From the NCBI GenBank assembly GCA_944367955.1, contig CALVWU010000005.1, forward strand, positions 1 to 38,349: 38,349 nt of DNA. The letters are read 5' to 3'. Shown in pieces: positions 1 to 7,553 of the stretch. Position 1 is the first letter of the stretch; every line of letters begins with the position of its first letter. Source of the stretch: an uncultured Clostridia bacterium. Lineage in GTDB: Bacteria; Bacillota; Clostridia; Christensenellales; Borkfalkiaceae. The notes beneath the pieces are model-generated. The model searched no databases. It was not told the DNA's origin and was given only the letters and a program-made list of their open reading frames with translations. The translations under genes were made by a program, and so were the position numbers.

Positions 1-905
1 CGAAGACCGGCGGCGCGGCATTCGCGCGACAAAAGCTCGCGCAGGCGGCCGTTGGCTATCACCCCGCCGCCCGCCGTTACTGTGTTTACGCCGAGCGACT
101 TTGCATACTCGACAGTTTTATTTACGAGGGGCAGCACGGCGCACTTTTGAAAGGAGGCCGCCACGTCGCTTACCGGGACGGGCAGACCTTTTTGCTGCAA
201 GTTGTGGCAGTAATTTATTACCGACGTCTTTAACCCGCTGTATGAAAACGCGGTGTGCGAGCTATGCTTTACGAGCGCGGACGGAAAGGGCAGATCTTCC
301 CTTCCCCCCGCGGAGGCACACTCGATGTTGGGGCCGCCGGGATAGGGCAGACCGAGAACGCGGGCGCACTTATCGAAGGCTTCGCCAGCGGCGTCGTCTA
401 AAGTTTTTGCAAGCACTTCGAACACGGTGTAGCTTTTTGTATGCAGTATTGCCGTGTGGCCGCCGCTTGCAAGTAAAGTTACAAAGGGCGGACGAAGGTC
501 GGGAGCGTCGAGATAGGCGGCGGCGAGGTGGCCGCGGATGTGGTTTACGCCTATCAGGGGAATGTTTAACGAATATGCAAAGCCTTTGGCGAACGAAAGC
601 CCCACAAGCAGCGCACCCAAAAGCCCCGCGCCGTAAGTTACGGCCACGGCATCGACCTCGCTTGCGGCAACTCCCGCCTGTGACAGGGCTTCGCCGACAA
701 CTTTATCTACAGCGTCGGTGTGTGCGCGCGAAGCTATTTCCGGCACGACGCCGCCGTACTTGGCCTGCTCGGAGGCCGAAGAGATTATGCAGTTTGAAAG
801 AAGTTTGCGGCCGCGGATAACGGCGCAGGCCGTTTCGTCGCAGCTGCTTTCAAGCCCCAAAATTATCGGTTCGGGCTTGATTTTGTAATTCGATATATCG
901 TACAT
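1..905 (-). CDS. tsaD: tRNA N6-adenosine threonylcarbamoyltransferase TsaD (C-terminus cut by window edge)
   Basis: TsaD transfers the threonylcarbamoyl group to A37 of ANN-decoding tRNAs (t6A), in the cytoplasm with TsaB and TsaE. About 301 codons are visible, starting ATG at 905; the frame runs off the window, so the last few dozen residues are missing. The N-terminal family signature GLESSCDETA is present, followed by the metal-binding HIRGH motif and the kinase-fold glycine motif ASGGHT. The start gives a ten-residue lead (MYDISNYKIK) before the conserved block, a little longer than usual, with only a weak ribosome site. It is the last gene of the minus-strand block in view, separated from the upstream gene by two hairpins. 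The assignment is very secure; only the exact start is open. Confidence 0.95.
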   Translation of the reverse strand, partial: MYDISNYKIKPEPIILGLESSCDETACAVIRGRKLLSNCIISSASEQAKYGGVVPEIASRAHTDAVDKVVGEALSQAGVAASEVDAVAVTYGAGLLGALLVGLSFAKGFAYSLNIPLIGVNHIRGHLAAAYLDAPDLRPPFVTLLASGGHTAILHTKSYTVFEVLAKTLDDAAGEAFDKCARVLGLPYPGGPNIECASAGGREDLPFPSALVKHSSHTAFSYSGLKTSVINYCHNLQQKGLPVPVSDVAASFQKCAVLPLVNKTVEYAKSLGVNTVTAGGGVIANGRLRELLSRECRAAGL

Positions 906-920
906 CTTTTATAAAGCGAT

Positions 921-953
921 AATTGAAAACCGCGGCGGCTGCAACCGCCGCGG
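921..953 (-). terminator. Hairpin terminator between the small helical gene and tsaD
   Basis: A perfect 9-bp GC stem (930-938 with 945-953, six-base loop) is followed on the minus strand by a short T tract (GTTTTC). It lies between the stop of the gene at 1054-1578 and the tsaD start, so it could end or attenuate that transcript. The T tract is short, so strength is uncertain. Confidence 0.5.
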
Positions 954-974
954 CGAATTTTTTCCGCAGAAATA

Positions 975-1006
975 CCGCCCGAAAACACAACTTCGTTTTC
1001 GGGTGG
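975..1006. other. 12-bp hairpin in the tsaD upstream region
   Basis: An imperfect inverted repeat (975-986 with 995-1006, one G-T pair, eight-base loop) lies next to the preceding terminator. Neither side carries a clear T tract. It may be a second termination or RNA-stability hairpin; nothing more can be said. Confidence 0.4.
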
Positions 1007-1053
1007 CGCATCGGGTGAAGATCTGGCCCGCGCTTTAAGAGCGCGCCATGCCG

Positions 1054-1578
1054 TCAGACGGGATCGTCGAAACCGTCGGGAAGATTTACGAAAAGATCGT
1101 CGGCGACTTCTTCGTAACCTTCGTAAGAGGGCTGTTCGCCCTGCTGTCCGGCAGGTGCGTTCACGACGTTCAAGGGCGTTTTTACGCGGATGATCTTGTG
1201 CGATTCGGGAATGCTTGCAAGCAGATTTTTAAGCGACGCCAGCAGACCGCGCGTTACGGCAAGCACGGGCGAGGCCTGTTTTGCAGTGTACAGACCGAGC
1301 GCGAACATGCTGTTGGCAACGTAGTACAAACGGTTGAGCTGAACGACGGCGGCATTGATTTCGTCTATCCTTGCCCGCCTTTCGATAAGCGTGTCGGCGG
1401 CGGCGAGATGCGAACATACCGCGATTGCCGAAACCGCCAGCTCCTCGCGCAGGTTCTTGCCCTCGCGCACAAAGGCTTGAAGATTGTAAAGGGTTAATAC
1501 CTTTTGCAAAACCTCTTCGCCTGCCTTGGTCATCTTTACCGCAGAAGTTTTTTTACCGTTATTTTCTGTTTTAGCCAT
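1054..1578 (-). CDS. Small helical protein of unknown function
   Basis: A 174-residue protein with no motif I can tie to a function. Residues of about 20-125 look like four amphipathic helices, with a basic N-terminal lead and a long acidic, probably disordered tail (from about 140). The spacing of the helices loosely recalls small four-helix-bundle proteins, but the resemblance is too weak for a name. Start ATG at 1578 is supported by a GAGGAG ribosome site six bases upstream. It follows prfB in the same direction after an 84-base gap containing a short hairpin, so it may be read through from secA-prfB. There is no signal peptide or membrane segment. Confidence 0.7.
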   Translation of the reverse strand: MAKTENNGKKTSAVKMTKAGEEVLQKVLTLYNLQAFVREGKNLREELAVSAIAVCSHLAAADTLIERRARIDEINAAVVQLNRLYYVANSMFALGLYTAKQASPVLAVTRGLLASLKNLLASIPESHKIIRVKTPLNVVNAPAGQQGEQPSYEGYEEVADDLFVNLPDGFDDPV

Positions 1579-1589
1579 ATTATCTCCTC

Positions 1590-1618
1590 AACGCCGAAAG
1601 GCGTTTATTAAGCTATAT
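1590..1618. repeat. Small hairpin element, copy 1
   Basis: A 6-bp stem with a four-base loop (1590-1605), followed on the plus strand by TATTAAGCTATAT. A near copy occurs at 7524-7553, with a C-G to T-A compensatory change in the stem. Here it lies between the prfB stop and the ribosome site of the next gene. Confidence 0.4.
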
Positions 1619-1662
1619 TACGGGGTCTGCCCGAAAATTTTGCGCGCATCGCACACACGGAT

Positions 1663-2763
1663 TTATACGGTCTTTTTTAAATAATCTATAATAAACCCCT
1701 GAATGTCGCCATCCATAACGGCCTGTATATTGGTGTTTTCATAGCCGGTGCGGTGGTCTTTTACAAGGGTGTAGGGGCAGAATACATACGAGCGTATCTG
1801 GCTGCCCCACTCTATCTTTTTTATCTCGCCTTTGAGTTCGGCGTCGGCCGCCTCTCTTTCGGCTATCTGCCGCTCCAAAAGTTTTGCGCGGAGATATTGG
1901 AAGGCCATCTCTTTATTCTGAAGCTGGCTTCTTTCGTTCTGACAGGTGACGACGATGCCCGTGGGGAAGTGGGTTATGCGGATGGCCGTTTCGGTTTTGT
2001 TTACCTTTTGCCCGCCCGCACCCGAAGAGCGGTATACGTCTATTCTTATATCCTCGTCGCGGATGACCACTTCGGCCTCGTCGTCGACTTCGGGCATTAC
2101 TTCGAGCGAGGCGAACGAGGTGTGCCTGCGCTTGTTGGAATCGAACGGCGAGATGCGCACAAGGCGGTGGACGCCCTTTTCGGCCTTTAAAAAGCCGTAG
2201 GCGTTTTCGCCCTCAACCTTGAACGAAACCGACTTTATGCCCGCCTCGTCGCCGTTTTCGAGGTCGAGTTCGGTGACCTTGAAGCCCTGCTGTTCGCAGT
2301 AGCGGCAATACATGCGGTAGAGCATCTGCGTCCAGTCGCAGGCCTCGGTTCCGCCCGCGCCGGCATGCAGGTTCAAGATGGCGTTGTTGGCGTCGTACTT
2401 GCCGCGCAACAGGGCGCGTATGCGCATGTTTTCGATGTCGTCTTCGGCCGTCTTTATCATTCCTTCGAGTTCGGGGATCAGGCTTTCGTCGTCCGCCTCC
2501 TCTATGAGGTCGATAAACGTTTTGGCCTCCTCTATGGCGTTTTCGCCGTTTTCGTATGCGGCCAATTTGCCTTCGATAGAGGATATTTCGCGGCCTATCT
2601 TTTTGGATTTTTCAAGGTCGCCCCAAACTTCGGGGTTTTCCTGCTCGGCCTTTAATTCCGCGAGCTTGCCGCCGAGGTTATCTATATCGAGGGCGTATTT
2701 GGCTTCGGCGAGAGTTTCGGAGAGCGATTTCAGCCGAAGCCTGTAATCATCTGCTTTAAACAT
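1663..2763 (-). CDS. prfB: Peptide chain release factor 2
   Basis: RF2 recognises UGA and UAA stop codons in the ribosomal A site and triggers peptide release. The 366-residue length is typical. The stop-codon-reading tripeptide SPF is at 205-207 (this separates it from RF1) and the catalytic GGQ loop at 250-252 (SSGAGGQKVNK). The start ATG at 2763 overlaps the secA stop in a TGATG, implying translational coupling; the secA-prfB pair is common in Bacillota. Many bacteria autoregulate prfB by a programmed +1 frameshift at an early UGA; here the N-terminal region is one continuous frame, so that control is absent. Confidence 0.97.
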   Translation of the reverse strand: MFKADDYRLRLKSLSETLAEAKYALDIDNLGGKLAELKAEQENPEVWGDLEKSKKIGREISSIEGKLAAYENGENAIEEAKTFIDLIEEADDESLIPELEGMIKTAEDDIENMRIRALLRGKYDANNAILNLHAGAGGTEACDWTQMLYRMYCRYCEQQGFKVTELDLENGDEAGIKSVSFKVEGENAYGFLKAEKGVHRLVRISPFDSNKRRHTSFASLEVMPEVDDEAEVVIRDEDIRIDVYRSSGAGGQKVNKTETAIRITHFPTGIVVTCQNERSQLQNKEMAFQYLRAKLLERQIAEREAADAELKGEIKKIEWGSQIRSYVFCPYTLVKDHRTGYENTNIQAVMDGDIQGFIIDYLKKTV

Positions 2764-5534
2764 CAGTCGTTATCCTTTTTAGGAGTCTGTTCTCCGCTCT
2801 GCGCGCCCTGTGCGGGCTGAGGCGCGGGGCGGGGAGGCATGCGGTTCATCATGGGTGCCGCGGGAATGCGCACTATTCTGCCTTTGAGAAGGCGCGAGAT
2901 GGTTATCGTTTGAATGCGTTCGGTCATTTCGTCGAACATTTCGTGACCTTCCTGCTTGTAGGCGATAACGGGATCCTGCTGCGCATAGCCGCGCAGACCT
3001 ATGCCCTTTCGAAGCTGATCCATGGCGTCGATGTGGTCTATCCAGTTTCTGTCGACGGCGCGGAGAAGTTCGTTGCGCTCTATCTGGTGATAGTCGACCT
3101 GCCCCTTGGTTTCCCTTGAAATGTTTTCTATCTTCTGTTCGTACGCCTTTATGACTTCCTTTGAAATCTTATCCACTGCGTACTCATAGTCCCACTTTTC
3201 AAGCATGTCGCGGGTGATTTCGAACGTGCACTCGTCGGGATAAACCTTTTGCTTCAACGCGGCGTTTAACGCCTCTTCGTCCCACAGTTCGGGCATGGCG
3301 TCGGTGTTTACCGTTTCGCGCACTATCTTTGCCACATAGTCGGGGATGAATTTTAACATCTGCGCGTGCACGTCGCCGCCGCGAAGAACGTTTAAACGCT
3401 CGGAATATATAAGTTTGCGCTGCTCGTTCATAACTTCGTCGTATTGCAGCGTATGTTTGCGGGCCGAGAAGTTGCGGCCCTCGATGGCGAGCTGGGCGTT
3501 TTCGATGGAGCGCGAAAGCATTTTGGATTGCAGACAGTCGTCTTCATCCATCAGCGTGGAATATATGGCCTTTAACTTTTCGCCGCCGAAACGCTTTGCA
3601 AGGTCGTCTTCGAGCGAGATGAAGAACACCGACGCGCCGGGGTCGCCCTGACGACCCGCACGGCCGCGCAGCTGGTTGTCGATGCGGCGGGAGTCGTGGC
3701 GTTCGGTGCCGATTATGCACAGACCGCCGGCTTCGATAACCTTAACCTTTTCGGCGTCGGTTTCGCTTTTGAATTTATCGTAAAGTTCGGTATAGCGGGC
3801 GCGCGCCTTTTGCTCCTCCTCGGTGAAGGGTCTGTCGGCATAGGATATGGCCACTTCTATCATGTCGTGGTCGTATCCTTCCTCCCTCATGCGCTTTTTG
3901 GCCAGGTATTCGGGGTTGCCGCCCAAAAGAATGTCGGTGCCGCGGCCTGCCATGTTGGTGGCTATCGTAACCGCGCCGTATCTGCCCGCCTGGGCGACTA
4001 TCTCGGCTTCGCGGGCGTGGTTTTTGGCGTTGAGTATGTTGTGCTTTATGCCGTTGCGACGCAGAAGGCGGGATATCTCTTCGGATTTGTCCACGGTTAC
4101 CGTACCTATGAGCACGGGCTGGCCCTTTTCGTGACGGTCGATAACTTCCTGCACGATGGACTTCTTTTTGCTTTCCACCGTGGCGAATATCTTATCGGGA
4201 TAGTCGATGCGGATGACGGGCTTGTTTGTGGGAATGCACACTACGTCCAAGGAGTAAATCGTTCTGAATTCCGCCTCCTCGGTCTTGGCGGTACCGGTCA
4301 TGCCCGAAAGCTTTTTATACAGTCTGAAAAAGTTTTGGAACGTTACGGTGGCGTGGGTTTTGTTCTCTTCGCGCACCTTTACATGTTCCTTGGCCTCTAT
4401 TGCCTGGTGAAGGCCGTCGGAATACCTTCTGCCCACCATAAGACGGCCGGTGAATTCGTCGACTATCATTATTTCGCCCTCGTCGGTGACGATATAATTT
4501 TCGTCGCGGATGAACAGCTCGTGCGCCTTTAACGCCTGCTGGATGTGGTGGTTGAGCTCGGCGTTTTCGATGTCGCCGAGGTTGCTTATGTTAAAGAACT
4601 TTTCGGCCTTGCGCGCGCCGTTTTCGGTGATGGTGACCGACTTGTCCTTGCGGTCTATGATATAGTCCCAGTCCTCCATATCCTTTAATATGGCGGTGAG
4701 CTGGTCGTTTATTTTTTGCTCCTCTTCGGTGAGCTTATCCTTCTTTTTGCGAACGGGCACACGCGATTCCGCGGCCTTTTTGTCGTCGTCGAAACCGCCG
4801 TGCAGCGAGCGCACAAACCTGTCGACGTCGACATAGAGCTGCGAGCTTTCGCCGCCCTTGCCCGAAATTATGAGGGGGGTGCGCGCCTCGTCGATGAGTA
4901 TCGAGTCAATTTCGTCGATTATGCAGTAGTTGAGTTCGCGCTGAACCATTGCGGGAATGGAAGTTTTTAAATTATCCCTTAAATAGTCGAAACCCAGCTC
5001 GTTATTGGTGGCATATATTATATCGCACTGATAGGCTTCCTTTTTGGACTTGTCGTCCATGCCGGGCACAATCACTCCCACGGTAAGCCCCATGAACTTG
5101 TGCACTTTGCCCATCCACTCGGCGTCGCGGCGGGCGAGGTAATCGTTTACGGTTACTATGTGAACGCCCTTGCCGGTGAGTGCGTTAAGATATGCGGGCA
5201 GCGTGGACACGAGCGTTTTGCCTTCGCCCGTGCGCATTTCGGCGATACGGCCCTGATGAAGGCAGATGCCGCCGATTATCTGAACGTGGAAGTGCTTCAT
5301 TTTGAGTACGCGCCAGCTGGCCTCCCTCAATGCGGCGAAGGCGTCGCACAAGATGTCGTCGAGCGTTTCGCCCTTGGCAAGACGCTCTTTGAATACGGCC
5401 GTTTGACCCTTTAACTCTTCGTCGCTCATGGCGGCGTACTTAGGTTCGAGTGCTTCGACCGCCGCGGCCTGCTTGTCGAGCTTTTTCAATGCTCTGCGGC
5501 TGTCGGCGTTTGCGAGATACTTAAAAAGACCCAT
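2763..5534 (-). CDS. secA: Preprotein translocase ATPase SecA
   Basis: SecA is the motor that pushes signal-peptide-bearing proteins through SecYEG at the membrane. The 923 residues contain Walker A TGEGKT (102-107), the DEIDSILIDEARTPLI block of nucleotide domain 1, the second nucleotide domain (GTDILLGG, QLRGRAGRQGDPG) and the helical scaffold. The C-terminus is rich in Pro and Gln and ends in KKDND; the zinc-binding cysteine tail seen in many SecA proteins is absent. Start ATG at 5534 has an AAGGAA ribosome site. A TTTACA/TAAAAT promoter lies about 70 bases upstream. The stop overlaps prfB, so the two are co-translated. Confidence 0.98.
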   Translation of the reverse strand: MGLFKYLANADSRRALKKLDKQAAAVEALEPKYAAMSDEELKGQTAVFKERLAKGETLDDILCDAFAALREASWRVLKMKHFHVQIIGGICLHQGRIAEMRTGEGKTLVSTLPAYLNALTGKGVHIVTVNDYLARRDAEWMGKVHKFMGLTVGVIVPGMDDKSKKEAYQCDIIYATNNELGFDYLRDNLKTSIPAMVQRELNYCIIDEIDSILIDEARTPLIISGKGGESSQLYVDVDRFVRSLHGGFDDDKKAAESRVPVRKKKDKLTEEEQKINDQLTAILKDMEDWDYIIDRKDKSVTITENGARKAEKFFNISNLGDIENAELNHHIQQALKAHELFIRDENYIVTDEGEIMIVDEFTGRLMVGRRYSDGLHQAIEAKEHVKVREENKTHATVTFQNFFRLYKKLSGMTGTAKTEEAEFRTIYSLDVVCIPTNKPVIRIDYPDKIFATVESKKKSIVQEVIDRHEKGQPVLIGTVTVDKSEEISRLLRRNGIKHNILNAKNHAREAEIVAQAGRYGAVTIATNMAGRGTDILLGGNPEYLAKKRMREEGYDHDMIEVAISYADRPFTEEEQKARARYTELYDKFKSETDAEKVKVIEAGGLCIIGTERHDSRRIDNQLRGRAGRQGDPGASVFFISLEDDLAKRFGGEKLKAIYSTLMDEDDCLQSKMLSRSIENAQLAIEGRNFSARKHTLQYDEVMNEQRKLIYSERLNVLRGGDVHAQMLKFIPDYVAKIVRETVNTDAMPELWDEEALNAALKQKVYPDECTFEITRDMLEKWDYEYAVDKISKEVIKAYEQKIENISRETKGQVDYHQIERNELLRAVDRNWIDHIDAMDQLRKGIGLRGYAQQDPVIAYKQEGHEMFDEMTERIQTITISRLLKGRIVRIPAAPMMNRMPPRPAPQPAQGAQSGEQTPKKDND

Positions 5535-5601
5535 TTGCTGTTTCCTTGAAAAATTTTTAAACGTGCATTAAGCACATGATACACATTTTAATCTATTATA
5601 T

Positions 5602-5630
5602 ATTTTACTATATTTTACCGCCGTTGTAAA
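5602..5630 (-). promoter_or_regulatory. Putative secA-prfB promoter
   Basis: On the minus strand TTTACA (5625-5630), a 17-base spacer and TAAAAT (5602-5607). A further TATAAT at 5595-5600 is an alternative -10. The surrounding region is strongly AT-rich, in contrast to the coding DNA. Confidence 0.55.
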
Positions 5631-5677
5631 CGTGTTTGCCGACTTTTTTTATAAAAATAACAAAAAATATTGTTTTA

Positions 5678-5715
5678 AAAGGGCCGCGCCGCCCGAAAAA
5701 GAGGGCGGCGCGGCC
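5678..5715 (-). terminator. Terminator of the adenine deaminase gene
   Basis: A perfect 13-bp GC stem (5682-5694 with 5703-5715, eight-base loop) followed on the minus strand by CTTTTAAAA. It lies just after the stop at 5738, as expected for a Rho-independent terminator. Confidence 0.75.
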
Positions 5716-5737
5716 GAAGCTTTTGACGCGGCGCGCA

Positions 5738-7453
5738 CTATGCGTTTATATCGGTAAAACAAAACTTATCCACGTCGAACAGCCCGGTATCGAGCAGCTT
5801 TATGTGGGGTATGACCGCCAGCGACAGGAAAGCCAGAGTCATAAAGGGTGCTATTCTGCGGTCGGTACCCATGGAATACGCCTTTTCGTACAGTTTTGAA
5901 CTTTCGCGGATTACATAGTCGGCGTTGCGCGAGCTCATCAGCCCGGCAATGTCGAAGGCAACGCTTTCGACATTGCCCGATGAACTTTCGGCAAGGGCCA
6001 TTCCCCCGCCGACGGAGGCGAGAGTTTGCGCGACCTTTGCCATGGCGTCGTTGTCGTCGCCGAGGATTATCATGTTGTGGGAATCGTGCGCGACGGTTAT
6101 GCCCAGCGCGCCGCCCTTGAAGCCGTAGCCCTTTATAAGCCCCCTGCCTATGTTGCCGGTAAGCTTGTGGCGTTCGACGACGGCCAGCTTGCATATATCG
6201 TTTTCGCACACGACGTCGCCGTTTACGCTGCGCACGGCAACCTCCTCGCAGCCGGTGACTATCGAGCCGTAATTTATCGTTATCGCCCGCGCTCTTTCGC
6301 CCTTTAAAGCGAGAACAAAATCTTCCGCCGCGAGAGGACGCGCCAGCTTTACCGTTCCCAGCACGCTTGAAGGCAGATAGCGGTTTTGAGTATCGAACAG
6401 CGCGCGGCCGTCCTTAGCCGCCAATACGCCGTCCTTGAACACGAGCCTTGCGTTGAAACCCGAAAGATCGTCCACCACCACCATGTCGGCGTGATAGTAC
6501 GGCGCGATCGCTCCCCGCCATTTAAGATTATAGCAGCGGGCGGCGTTGAGCGTGGCAATGGTGACGGCGGTTACGGGATCCAGCCCTGCGGCGACTACCG
6601 TGCGCAGAGCATCGTCGATGTGGCCCTTGTTTTTAAGGTCGGCGGCGTGGCGGTCGTCGGTGCACAGCAGAAAACGGCTTGCATTGCCGGGCGTCACCGC
6701 GCCGCAATTTGCGGCCAGGTCGTGTATGGACGAGCTGTGCCGCAGCATGACGTACATGCCGCGGGCGGCCTTTTGCCTCATCTCTTCGGGCGTGGCGCAC
6801 TCGTGGTCGGTGGAGATGCCGCCGCAGAGATACGCGTTCAATCCATCGCCCGCTACGCCGGGCGCGTGGCCGTCGACTATCTTGCCAGCGTCGTGCGCGG
6901 CCTGCAGCTTTTTTAAAACCTCTTCGTCCCCGCCGATGACGCCGGGAAAATTCATGAATTCGCCCAGACCGAGCACTTCGCTGCGGGATATTGCCGCGGC
7001 AATATCCTTTGACGAGAGAATTGCGCCGCTCGTTTCAAACGGGGTCGCGGGCACGCACGAGGGCAGCTGCATATACACGTCGAGAGGGGCGGAGCGCGAC
7101 GCCGCGCACATGTATTCCAACCCGGCAAGCCCGCATACGTTTACTATTTCGTGCGGGTCGGCCACGACTGCGGCTGTGCCGCGCGGCATGACGAGGGAGG
7201 CGAACTCTTCGGGCGAGAGCTGCGAACTTTCGATGTGGACGTGGCTGTCGATGTAGCCCGGAAGAACTACCTTGCCCGAAACGTCGTATTCCGTTCTGCC
7301 CGAATAACTGCCTATGCCGGCTATGCGGTCGCCGCAGACGGCTATATCCCCCCTCTCCTTTTCGCCCGTGAACACGTTTACGAAGGTTGCGTTTTTTAAA
7401 ACGACGTCCGCCTGCACGCGCTTTGCGGCGACGTTTATATAATCTTTAAGCAT
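5738..7453 (-). CDS. ade: Adenine deaminase
   Basis: A cytoplasmic metallohydrolase of the amidohydrolase superfamily that converts adenine to hypoxanthine plus ammonia in purine salvage. The 571-residue length matches the Ade family. The metal-binding HxH is at 71-73 (YIDSHVHIESS); family-typical blocks include VADPHEIVNV, DGHAPG, STDHE and, near the C-terminus, ITVAHDSHNMI, the last typical of adenine deaminases rather than dihydroorotases or ureases. Start ATG at 7453 has a GGGGGA ribosome site. It stands as a single gene with hairpins on both sides. A 20-bp palindrome inside the gene (6987-7006) also occurs after the last gene of the window. Confidence 0.93.
   Translation of the reverse strand: MLKDYINVAAKRVQADVVLKNATFVNVFTGEKERGDIAVCGDRIAGIGSYSGRTEYDVSGKVVLPGYIDSHVHIESSQLSPEEFASLVMPRGTAAVVADPHEIVNVCGLAGLEYMCAASRSAPLDVYMQLPSCVPATPFETSGAILSSKDIAAAISRSEVLGLGEFMNFPGVIGGDEEVLKKLQAAHDAGKIVDGHAPGVAGDGLNAYLCGGISTDHECATPEEMRQKAARGMYVMLRHSSSIHDLAANCGAVTPGNASRFLLCTDDRHAADLKNKGHIDDALRTVVAAGLDPVTAVTIATLNAARCYNLKWRGAIAPYYHADMVVVDDLSGFNARLVFKDGVLAAKDGRALFDTQNRYLPSSVLGTVKLARPLAAEDFVLALKGERARAITINYGSIVTGCEEVAVRSVNGDVVCENDICKLAVVERHKLTGNIGRGLIKGYGFKGGALGITVAHDSHNMIILGDDNDAMAKVAQTLASVGGGMALAESSSGNVESVAFDIAGLMSSRNADYVIRESSKLYEKAYSMGTDRRIAPFMTLAFLSLAVIPHIKLLDTGLFDVDKFCFTDINA
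6987..7006. repeat. 20-bp perfect palindrome, copy 1 (inside ade)
   Basis: GATATTGCCGCGGCAATATC is perfectly self-complementary. It encodes part of the peptide DIAAAI in ade. Nineteen of its 20 bases recur exactly at 38168-38186 between genes. Confidence 0.6.
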
Positions 7454-7482
7454 GGTTAAGTTCCCCCTTGCGGTAAATATTG

Positions 7483-7510
7483 CAGGGCGGCCGCGAACGC
7501 GGCCGCCCTG
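7483..7510 (-). terminator. GC-rich hairpin after the topoisomerase A-subunit gene
   Basis: A 12-bp perfect GC stem (7483-7494 with 7499-7510) with a four-base loop, in the 94-base gap between the parC-like stop and the ade start. On the minus strand it is followed by CAATATTT, a poor T tract, so it may terminate or only partly attenuate. Confidence 0.55.
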
Positions 7511-7523
7511 CGCGCTTTATTTA

Positions 7524-7553
7524 AATGCCGTAAGGCATATATTAATGCTATAT
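7524..7553. repeat. Small hairpin element, copy 2
   Basis: A short stem (7525-7529 with 7534-7538, loop GTAA), followed on the plus strand by TATTAATGCTATAT, which includes the stop codon of the A-subunit gene. It matches the element at 1590-1618 with one compensated base pair. Confidence 0.4.

Noticed and set aside
1054..1578. Possible Avd-like four-helix protein of a diversity-generating retroelement
   Set aside because: No reverse transcriptase, template repeat or variable repeat is visible in the window, and the resemblance is only helical.
3696..4532. Plus-strand open frame (278 codons) inside secA
   Set aside because: It mirrors the conserved secA sequence and has no start signals of its own.
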